In this document: in pieces, positions 43,078 to 50,270 of the stretch | Numbering within the stretch: position 1 is the stretch's first letter | Layout: each line of letters starts with the position of its first letter | Source: ZC4RG30 sp046347045 | GTDB taxonomy: Bacteria; Pseudomonadota; Gammaproteobacteria; Steroidobacterales; Steroidobacteraceae | Reading direction: 5' to 3' | NCBI GenBank assembly: GCA_046347045.1 | Contig: JAXMGX010000002.1 | Span: forward strand, 124,001 to 188,000 | DNA length: 64,000 bases | The notes under the pieces: generated by a model | Told to the model about the DNA's origin: nothing | The model's database searches: none | Seen by the model: only the letters and a program-made list of their open reading frames with translations | Program-made: the position numbers and the translations under genes

Positions 43078-44820
43078 TCAGCGCAGCGCGTGCGCGGCCA
43101 GGCTGAAAATCAGCGCCAGCGCCAGCAGCGCGGTCAGGGACTGCCAGAAGCGAAGCGGATTGCGTTCGTACAACGACCGGTACCTCGTGGATACGGGCTC
43201 ACCGCGCGCCATGGCGCCGTCGAGTTCCATCGACATCTCGAGCACGTCGCCGAAGCGGGCGCCCGGATCGGGCTGCAGCGACTTCGCCAGCAGGTGGCCG
43301 AGCCAGGCCGGCAGATCGGGGCGATGCCGCGACAGCGGGGTCGGCTGCGTGAATCGGGGTCGCGTGAAGGGTTCGATCTCGCCATAGGGATATCGCCCGC
43401 TGAACATGCGGTACAGCGTGACGCCTGCCGCGAACTGGTCGGAGGCCTCGCTGCCGGCATCGCCGTCGAACAATTCGGGCGCCATGTAGCTGGGCGTGCC
43501 CGGAATATCGGTGGAGGGAAACTCCTCCATCAGTGGAATGCGCACCACGCCCAGGTCGATCAGCCGCAGCCCGCCGTTGCCCTCCAGCAGCACGTTGTCG
43601 GGCTTTATGTCGCGATGGATGATGCCGGCGCGGTGCAGTGCAGCCATGGCACGCAGCAGCTTCTGCGCAATGGACAGTCCCTCGTCGAGCAGAATGCGCG
43701 GCGCGCGGCGCAGGCGGGCTTCCAGCGTCTCACCCTCGTAGAAGGGCATGACCGAGTACAACCGTGTCTGCCTTTCGGCTGGCAGCTCGATGGTCTCGCC
43801 CAGATAGGGGCTGTGCAGCCGGGCCGAGACCCAGGCCTCGCGCACGAAGGCTTGATGATAGGTGGAGGCGGTCGCCACGTTCGCCTGCGGGAACTTCAGC
43901 ACCACGAGTGCCCCGCCCTGGCTGTCGCGGGCGCGCAGCAGGCGGCTGTAGCGCCCGTCGGACAGCAGGCCCTCGATGACGAAACCATCGATGGTATCGC
44001 CCACGGCGGGCGGCGACAGGATGGGCAAGGCACGGATGTGTCCCAGCAGTTCCTGTGCGCCGGCCTCGGGCACCTCGAGGACATCGACGATGGCGCAGCT
44101 GACGTTGTCCTGGCTGCCAGCCGCGAGCGCTGCCTCGACGATGCAGGCCGCATCCTCGTCCGGCGATCGCCGGCGCAGCAGCAGCGCGCGCAACTGCTCG
44201 TGCCGCAGCGAGGCATGCACGCCGTCGCTGGTCAGCATGATGCGGTCATGGGCGCGCAGCGGATGTGCGCCGTGATCGAGCCGCAGTGTGGGCTCCATGC
44301 CCACGGCGCGCAGCAGGATGTGATCGCGCTCGGGCTGCTGGATGGTGTGGTCTGCGGTGAGCGGCACGAGCTGCTCGTCCTGCAGCAGATAGGCGCGCGA
44401 GTCGCCCACGTGCACCACGTGCGCGCTGCGGTCCGCGAGAATCACCGCGGTGAAGGTGGTGGACGCATGTTTCAGGCGCGGATCCGTGGTCGCCTGCGAA
44501 TGCAGCCAGCTGTTGATCGCCGCCATGTTGCGCGCCGCGCTGCGCGCGATGCCCGCCGTGGGCGCGGTGCCGTAGTGCGCCTCCAGGAAACTGCGCACAG
44601 TCAGCTCGGCCGCGATCCGGCCCGCATTGCCGAGACTGACGCCATCAGCCATCGCCACCGTGTGGCCATGGACGCTCGAAGGCCCATCGCAGCAGAGGCC
44701 GACGTAATCCTGGTTTTGCTCGCGACGGCCGCGCTGGCTGCTGAAGCCTGCAGTCACGCGCAGTGTCCTGTTCTCTCTCACGCGACGAGATGCTCCGTTT
44801 TCGGTCAGCGCTTGCCCCAT
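43078..44820 (-). CDS. Bifunctional PP2C phosphatase / Ser-Thr protein kinase
   Basis: A fused signalling protein. The N-terminal PP2C domain (about 15-240) has the metal ligands in QNQDYVG, VAMADGVSLGNAG and SQDNVSCAIVDV. The kinase domain (about 265-540) has HRDIKPDNVLL, the metal loop as LIDLG in place of DFG, and TPSYMAPELF. A single C-terminal helix (LTALLALALIFSLAAHAL) anchors it in the membrane. Kinase-phosphatase fusions of this design are commonly linked to nitrate assimilation genes. The start is uncertain (ATG 44820, or GTG 44781 with CGGAG upstream). Divergent from the nitrate transporter. Confidence 0.88.
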   Translation of the reverse strand: MGQALTENGASRRVRENRTLRVTAGFSSQRGRREQNQDYVGLCCDGPSSVHGHTVAMADGVSLGNAGRIAAELTVRSFLEAHYGTAPTAGIARSAARNMAAINSWLHSQATTDPRLKHASTTFTAVILADRSAHVVHVGDSRAYLLQDEQLVPLTADHTIQQPERDHILLRAVGMEPTLRLDHGAHPLRAHDRIMLTSDGVHASLRHEQLRALLLRRRSPDEDAACIVEAALAAGSQDNVSCAIVDVLEVPEAGAQELLGHIRALPILSPPAVGDTIDGFVIEGLLSDGRYSRLLRARDSQGGALVVLKFPQANVATASTYHQAFVREAWVSARLHSPYLGETIELPAERQTRLYSVMPFYEGETLEARLRRAPRILLDEGLSIAQKLLRAMAALHRAGIIHRDIKPDNVLLEGNGGLRLIDLGVVRIPLMEEFPSTDIPGTPSYMAPELFDGDAGSEASDQFAAGVTLYRMFSGRYPYGEIEPFTRPRFTQPTPLSRHRPDLPAWLGHLLAKSLQPDPGARFGDVLEMSMELDGAMARGEPVSTRYRSLYERNPLRFWQSLTALLALALIFSLAAHALR

Positions 44821-44842
44821 TTGGTCGCATCGGCCGATGCGT

Positions 44843-44859
44843 TGCACCGCTGCGGTCGT
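44843..44859 (+). promoter_or_regulatory. Partial NtrC-type binding site
   Basis: TGCACC-N5-GGTCGT matches one full half of the NtrC consensus TGCACC-N5-GGTGCA and part of the other. It lies about 50 bases upstream of a sigma-54 promoter. Only one site is seen, whereas NtrC usually has two, so it is a moderate candidate. Confidence 0.4.
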
Positions 44860-44888
44860 CGTTCCGGGGGTGAAGGATTAAAGGCCAG

Positions 44889-44905
44889 CCGGCACAACTG
44901 TTGCA
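44889..44905 (+). promoter_or_regulatory. Sigma-54 promoter of the nitrate assimilation operon
   Basis: CCGGCACAACTGTTGCA matches the -24/-12 consensus TGGCAC-N5-TTGC(A/T), with one mismatch at the first base. The GG (44891-44892) and GC (44903-44904) are exactly 12 bases apart, as required. Expected transcription start is near 44916, which favours ATG 44946 as the start of the transporter. Confidence 0.7.
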
Positions 44906-44945
44906 ATCCGAACCCAGGCAGATGTCTCACGGAGTGAAAGCCTCG

Positions 44946-46151
44946 ATGGATGCCGGGTTCTGGAAAGCGGGGCATCGCCCCACGTTGTTTGCCGCATTCT
45001 TCTATTTTGACATCAGCTTCATGGTCTGGGTCATGCTCGGGCCACTGGGCGTCGCGGTCGCGGCCGACCTTGGAATGTCGCCCGCGCAGAAGGGCCTGAT
45101 GGTCGCGACGCCGGTGCTGGCCGGTGCGCTGCTGCGGGTGGTCAATGGCATCCTCGTCGATCATCTGAAGCCCAAGCTCACGGGCCTCCTCGGCCAGATA
45201 GTCGTCATCGTCGGCCTGCTCCTCGCATGGAATCTTGGCGTGCACTCCTTCGGGCAGGTGCTGCTGCTCGGCCTGGTGCTGGGCGTAGCCGGGTCGGCAT
45301 TCGCCGTGGCATTGCCGCTGGCGTCGCGCTGGTATCCCCCGCAGTACCAGGGCACCGCGCTCGGCATCGCGGGCGCGGGCAATTCCGGCACCGCGCTCGC
45401 TGCGCTGTTTGCCCCCTCACTGGCCATCGCGTTCGGCTGGAACAATGTAATCGGGCTCGCCGTGCTGCCGCTGCTGGTGGCGCTCGGGGTGTATGTGTTC
45501 CTGGCGAAGGACAGCCCCAACAATCCCCCGCCCAAGCCGGTGAGCGCCTACTTCACGCCGCTGAAGAGCTCCGATGCCTGGTGGTTCATGTTCTTCTACG
45601 CCGTGAGCTTCGGCGGGTTCTCGGGCCTGTCATCGTCGCTGACCATCTACTTCAACGACCAGTATGGCCTGTCGCCGGTGATGGCGGGATACCTCACGGC
45701 GGGCTGCGTCTTCGCCGGTTCGCTGGTGCGTCCGTTCGGGGGCGCGCTGGCTGATCGCGTCGGCGGCATCCGCACGCTCACCGCCATGTACCTGATGGCC
45801 GCGCTGGCGCTGTTCGTCGTCGGCACGAACCTGCCCACCGCGCTGGCGGCGATGTCGGTGTTCGTGGTGGCGATGCTCGCCCTGGGCATGGCCAATGGCG
45901 CCGTGTTCCAGCTGGTGCCGCAGCGTTTCCGCGAGGAGATCGGCGTCATGACCGGGCTGGTCGGCATGGCGGGCGGCGTGGGCGGCTTCTTCCTCGCCTC
46001 CAGCCTCGGCTTCGCCAGGCAGCTCACCGGACAGTATTCCTCCGGATTCTTCATCTTCGGCGGTCTGTCGCTGCTGGCACTCGTGGGGCTCACCAGCGTG
46101 AAGCGGCGCTGGCGGACGACCTGGGGCGCCGTGGTGCAGGCGCGCATCTGA
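44946..46151 (+). CDS. Nitrate/nitrite MFS transporter (NasA/NarK type)
   Basis: Brings nitrate into the cell for assimilation. Twelve transmembrane helices over about 401 residues. The start FWKAGHRPTLFAAFFYFDIS is the typical opening of assimilatory nitrate transporters, and the nitrate signature GxGNxGTA appears as GIAGAGNSGTALAALFAPS, mirrored by GLVGMAGGVGGFFLA in the second half. Start ATG 46 kb side is taken at 44946 with GGAG at 44931; an ATG at 44922 lies almost at the predicted sigma-54 transcript start and is less likely. First gene of the nitrate operon. Confidence 0.92.
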   Translation: MDAGFWKAGHRPTLFAAFFYFDISFMVWVMLGPLGVAVAADLGMSPAQKGLMVATPVLAGALLRVVNGILVDHLKPKLTGLLGQIVVIVGLLLAWNLGVHSFGQVLLLGLVLGVAGSAFAVALPLASRWYPPQYQGTALGIAGAGNSGTALAALFAPSLAIAFGWNNVIGLAVLPLLVALGVYVFLAKDSPNNPPPKPVSAYFTPLKSSDAWWFMFFYAVSFGGFSGLSSSLTIYFNDQYGLSPVMAGYLTAGCVFAGSLVRPFGGALADRVGGIRTLTAMYLMAALALFVVGTNLPTALAAMSVFVVAMLALGMANGAVFQLVPQRFREEIGVMTGLVGMAGGVGGFFLASSLGFARQLTGQYSSGFFIFGGLSLLALVGLTSVKRRWRTTWGAVVQARI

Positions 46152-46164
46152 TCGGGAGACAGCA

Positions 46165-48702
46165 GTGACACAGCGCAAGATACTCGTGATCGGCAATGGC
46201 ATGGTGGGCCAGCGCCTGCTCGAGAAGCTGGCGGCGGCCGAACACGGCTGCCAGGTAACCGTGCTCTGCGAGGAGCCGCGACCGGCCTACGACCGTGTGG
46301 GCCTGTCGGGATTCTTCAACGGCAAGACGGCCGACGACCTGTCGCTGGTGCCCGAGGGTTTCTTCGACCGATCGGGCATCGCCCTGCACCTGTCCGAGCG
46401 CGCCGAATCCATCAACCGCGCGCGCAGGATTGTCATCACGAGTTCGGGGCGCGAGCTGGCCTACGACAAGCTGGTGCTGGCCACGGGCTCGTATCCCTTC
46501 GTGCCTCCCATACCGGGCCGGGAGCGCAAGGACTGCTTCGTCTACCGCACCATCGAGGATCTCATCGCCATCCGCGATGCCAGCCGCAACGCGCGCACCG
46601 GTGTCGTGATCGGCGGCGGACTGCTGGGCCTCGAGGCCGCAAAGGCCCTGGTCGACCTGGGACTCGAGACGCACGTGGTCGAGTTCGCGCCGCGCCTGAT
46701 GGCGGTGCAGGTGGACGACGGCGGCGGGCGCGTGCTGCGCCGGCACATCGAATCCCTCGGCGTACGCGTCCACTGCGGCAAGTCCACCACCGCCATCGAG
46801 GCGGGCACGCAGCACCAGCACCTGCTGCGCTTCGCGGATGGCGAATCGGTGGAAGCGGACGTGGTGGTGTTCTCGGCGGGCATCCGCCCGCAGGACGCGC
46901 TCGCCAGGGCGGCCGGCATCGAACTGGGGCCGCGCGGCGGCATCGTCATCGACGACTTCTGCCGCACCAGCGATCCGGACATCTACGCCATCGGCGAGTG
47001 TGCGCTGTGGCAGGGCAAGCTCTACGGCCTGGTGGCACCCGGGTACCAGATGGCCGAGGTGGCTGCCACGGGACTGCTGGGCGCGGGCGAGAAGCGGTTC
47101 GCCGGTGCGGACATGAGCACCAAGCTCAAGCTCATGGGCGTCGACGTGGCCTCGCTGGGTGACGCGCATGCCACCACGACCGATGCGCAATGCTGCACGC
47201 TCGTGGATGAGCGCGTCGGCGTCTACAAGAAACTGGTCATCAGCAAGGACGGCACGCGACTGCTCGGTGGCATCCTGGTCGGCGATGCCGCCGACTACGG
47301 CACCTGGCTGCAGCTCATGCTGAACGGCATGCCGCTGCCATCGAAGCCGGAGTCGCTGCTCGTTCCGGCGAGCGAGGGTGGCGAGGCGGGCGCCGGCATG
47401 GGCGTGGCAGCGCTGCCGGCCAGCGCCCAGATCTGCTCCTGCAACAACGTCAGCAAGGGCGACATCTGCGCCGCCGTCGATGCCGGCGTCACCACGCTCG
47501 GGGGCATGAAGAGCTGCAACAAGGCCGCCAGTTCCTGCGGCGGCTGCGCCCAGCTCGTCACGCAGATCATCAAGGCCCAGCTGCAGCGCAAGGGCATTGC
47601 CGTCAACAACCACCTCTGCGAGCACTTCCCGTATTCGCGCCAGGAACTGTTCCACCTGGTGAAGGTGGGCCAGATCCGCGACTTCGCGGACCTGATCACG
47701 CTGCACGGCAAAGGCCTGGGCTGCGACATCTGCAAGCCCGCGGTGGCGTCGATCCTGGCGTCCCAGTGGAACGAGTTCGTGCTCAAGCCCGCCAAGGCCG
47801 TGCTGCAGGACACGAACGACCGCTTCCTCGCCAACCTCCAGAAGGATGGCAGCTATTCGGTGGTGCCACGGGTGCCCGGGGGCGAGATCACGCCCGACAA
47901 GCTGCTGGTGATCGCGCAGGTGGCGAAGAAGTACGACCTGTACACCAAGATCACCGGCGGACAGCGCATCGACCTGTTCGGCGCGCAGGTGAACCAGCTG
48001 CCGGACATCTGGCGCGAGCTGATCGCTGCCGGGTTCGAGTCCGGACATGCCTACGGCAAGTCGCTGCGCACGGTGAAGAGCTGCGTGGGCTCCACCTGGT
48101 GCCGCTACGGCGTGCAGGACAGCGTGGGTTTCGCCATCGAGCTCGAGAACCGCTACAAGGGCCTGCGTTCGCCGCACAAGATCAAGTTCGCCGTGTCCGG
48201 CTGCACCCGCGAGTGCGCCGAGGCGCAGAGCAAGGACGTGGGCGTGATCGCCACCGAGAAGGGCTGGAACCTGTACGTCTGCGGCAATGGCGGCATGAAG
48301 CCACGTCATGCCGACCTCCTGACCAGCGACATCGACCGCGAGACGCTGATCCGGTACGTCGACCGCTTCCTGATGTTCTACGTGCGCACGGCCGATCGCC
48401 TGCAGCGCACGGCCAGCTGGCTGGAGAACCTCGAGGGCGGCCTGGATTACCTGAAGTCCGTCGTGTGCGACGACAAGCTCGGTATCGCGGCGGATCTCGA
48501 GGCGGCGATGCAGCGGGTGATCGGCTCCTACGAGTGCGAATGGAAGAAGGCGGTGGCGGATCCGGCGACCCTGCGGCGCTTCCGCCATTTCGTGAACAGC
48601 GACAAGCTGGATTCGAACATCGTGCTGGTGGAGGAGCGCGGCCAGCGCCGTCCCGCCACGACCAAGGAGCGTGTGGGGATGACCGAGGCGGTGGGCGCAT
48701 GA
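46165..48702 (+). CDS. nirB: Assimilatory NAD(P)H nitrite reductase, large subunit
   Basis: Reduces nitrite to ammonium in the cytoplasm using NAD(P)H, FAD, iron-sulfur clusters and siroheme. Order: FAD/NAD(P) domains (about 1-400, starting KILVIGNGMVGQRLLEKL), a BFD-like [2Fe-2S] domain with CSCNNVSKGDI and SSCGGC (about 424-475), the ferredoxin-like half-domain, and the siroheme/[4Fe-4S] domain with SCVGSTWCRYG (about 640) and CTRECAEAQSKD (about 680). 845 residues, all ligands present. Starts at GTG 46165, 13 bases after the transporter, and overlaps the next gene in ATGA. Confidence 0.96.
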   Translation: MTQRKILVIGNGMVGQRLLEKLAAAEHGCQVTVLCEEPRPAYDRVGLSGFFNGKTADDLSLVPEGFFDRSGIALHLSERAESINRARRIVITSSGRELAYDKLVLATGSYPFVPPIPGRERKDCFVYRTIEDLIAIRDASRNARTGVVIGGGLLGLEAAKALVDLGLETHVVEFAPRLMAVQVDDGGGRVLRRHIESLGVRVHCGKSTTAIEAGTQHQHLLRFADGESVEADVVVFSAGIRPQDALARAAGIELGPRGGIVIDDFCRTSDPDIYAIGECALWQGKLYGLVAPGYQMAEVAATGLLGAGEKRFAGADMSTKLKLMGVDVASLGDAHATTTDAQCCTLVDERVGVYKKLVISKDGTRLLGGILVGDAADYGTWLQLMLNGMPLPSKPESLLVPASEGGEAGAGMGVAALPASAQICSCNNVSKGDICAAVDAGVTTLGGMKSCNKAASSCGGCAQLVTQIIKAQLQRKGIAVNNHLCEHFPYSRQELFHLVKVGQIRDFADLITLHGKGLGCDICKPAVASILASQWNEFVLKPAKAVLQDTNDRFLANLQKDGSYSVVPRVPGGEITPDKLLVIAQVAKKYDLYTKITGGQRIDLFGAQVNQLPDIWRELIAAGFESGHAYGKSLRTVKSCVGSTWCRYGVQDSVGFAIELENRYKGLRSPHKIKFAVSGCTRECAEAQSKDVGVIATEKGWNLYVCGNGGMKPRHADLLTSDIDRETLIRYVDRFLMFYVRTADRLQRTASWLENLEGGLDYLKSVVCDDKLGIAADLEAAMQRVIGSYECEWKKAVADPATLRRFRHFVNSDKLDSNIVLVEERGQRRPATTKERVGMTEAVGA

Positions 48703-50270
48703 GCACGGGAAGACGTCATTTCGTTTGTGAACTCGAGGACATCTTCGACGGCGGCGGCGTCTGCGCGCTGATCGATGGCGAGCAGGTGGCGCTGATGCGC
48801 GTGGGCGAGGAGATCTTCGCGCTTGAGAACCGCGATCCGTTCAGCGATGCGAACGTGATCTCGCGCGGCCTGGTGGGCGACCAGGCCGGGCAACTCGTGG
48901 TGGCCTCGCCGGTCTACAAGCAGCATTTCAACCTGCGCAGCGGCCGCTGCCTGGAAGACGAGTCCGTGGGCCTGCGCACCTGGCCTTGCGGCGTGCTCGA
49001 CGGCCGCGTGTGGGTGGAGTCGCTGCTGGCCACCACCGCGGCCGATGGCCGCGGCAGGCGTCGACTGGTGGTGGTGGGCAATGGCATGGCGGCCATGCGC
49101 ACCGTCGAGGAACTGCTGCAGCACGCGCCCGATGCCTATGACATCACCGTCTTCGGCGCGGAGCCCCGTGGCAACTACAACCGCATCCTGCTGTCGCCGC
49201 TGCTGGCGGGCGATGCCGCCCGCGAGCAGATCATGTCGCACCCGCTGCAGTGGTACCAGGAGCGGGGCATCGCGCTGCATGTCGGCGATCCGGTGGTGTC
49301 CATCGACAGGCGCCAGCGACGCGTGATATCGGCGGCCGGCGTGGTGGCGGGCTATGACCGGCTGCTGCTGGCGACGGGCTCGGATCCGGTGCGCCTCAAG
49401 GTACGCGGGCACGACCTGTCCGGCGTCTTCAGCTTCCGCAGCCTCGATGACGTGGACGGCATGCTCGCCCAGGCCGGCAATGCGCGCGAGGCAGTGGTCA
49501 TCGGCGGTGGTCTCCTGGGGCTGGAGGCCGCCAGCGGACTCGCGCGCCAGGGCCTGTCGGTCACCGTGGTGCACATCCGCGAACGCGTGATGGACCGGCA
49601 ACTCGATGACGAGGCGGCTGCCTTCCTCTGCCGCACGATGGAGGAGCGGGGCATCCGCTTCAGGCTCGCCGCGCGCACCGAGGCCTTCGAGGGCGATGGC
49701 GCCGTGCAGCGGGTGCGGCTCGAGGATGGCAGCTCGATCGCGGCACAGCTGGTCGTCGTGGCCGCGGGCATCACGCCGCGCACGGAACTGGCGCGCGCCT
49801 GCGGCCTGAAGTGCGATCGCGGCATCCTGGTCGACGACACACTGCAGACCTTCGACCCGGCGATCTACGCGGTGGGTGAATGCGTGCAGCATCGTGGCGC
49901 CACCTATGGCCTGGTGGCACCGCTGTGGGAGCAGGCCCGCGTCTGCGCGGCGCATCTGGCCGAACGGGGCGTGACGCGGTTCCGGGGTTCCCGGCCCTCG
50001 GCCCAGCTCAAGGTCAGCGGCATCGCGGTGTTCTCCGCCGGCGATCCGGCGAAGGCGGCCGGCGCGGAATCCATTCGTTACGCCGATCGCGCGGCAGGCG
50101 TCTACAAGCGGCTCTGGGTGCGCGAGAACCGGTTGCAGGCAGCCGTCCTCTACGGCGATACACGCAATGCGGCCTGGTATGCGGACCTGATCGAGCATCA
50201 GCGCGACATCTCCCCGTGGCGCGAAGAGCTGCTGCTGGGTGAAGCCCCCATGCCGGAATCCGCAGCTTGA
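48699..50270 (+). CDS. NirD small subunit fused to an NAD(P)/FAD-dependent reductase
   Basis: A 523-residue two-part protein. Residues 1-110 are a NirD domain: a Rieske fold (FALENRDPFSDANVISRG, VVASPVYKQHFNLRSGRC) in which the cluster-binding Cys/His pairs are absent, as in normal NirD. Residues 120-520 are an FAD/NAD(P) oxidoreductase with RLVVVGNGMAAMRTVEELL, a second nucleotide fold VIGGGLLGLEAASGLARQG and the FAD motif IYAVGECVQHRG. The second half resembles the reductase that feeds assimilatory nitrate reductase (NasC-like). It lies between nirB and nasA with four-base overlaps on both sides, so it may serve both enzymes. Confidence 0.9.
   Translation: MSTGRRHFVCELEDIFDGGGVCALIDGEQVALMRVGEEIFALENRDPFSDANVISRGLVGDQAGQLVVASPVYKQHFNLRSGRCLEDESVGLRTWPCGVLDGRVWVESLLATTAADGRGRRRLVVVGNGMAAMRTVEELLQHAPDAYDITVFGAEPRGNYNRILLSPLLAGDAAREQIMSHPLQWYQERGIALHVGDPVVSIDRRQRRVISAAGVVAGYDRLLLATGSDPVRLKVRGHDLSGVFSFRSLDDVDGMLAQAGNAREAVVIGGGLLGLEAASGLARQGLSVTVVHIRERVMDRQLDDEAAAFLCRTMEERGIRFRLAARTEAFEGDGAVQRVRLEDGSSIAAQLVVVAAGITPRTELARACGLKCDRGILVDDTLQTFDPAIYAVGECVQHRGATYGLVAPLWEQARVCAAHLAERGVTRFRGSRPSAQLKVSGIAVFSAGDPAKAAGAESIRYADRAAGVYKRLWVRENRLQAAVLYGDTRNAAWYADLIEHQRDISPWREELLLGEAPMPESAA

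Noticed and set aside
42761..43387. Plus-strand frame of 208 codons after the cupin gene
   Set aside because: Low-complexity, runs into the antisense of the kinase gene and has no ribosome site.
43003..44937. Long plus-strand frame of 644 codons
   Set aside because: It is antisense to the PP2C-kinase gene and its translation is Arg/Gln/His-rich without motifs.
46090..48588. Very long open frame (832 codons) on the minus strand
   Set aside because: It is antisense to nirB, whose motifs are complete; the frame is open only because of high GC third positions.
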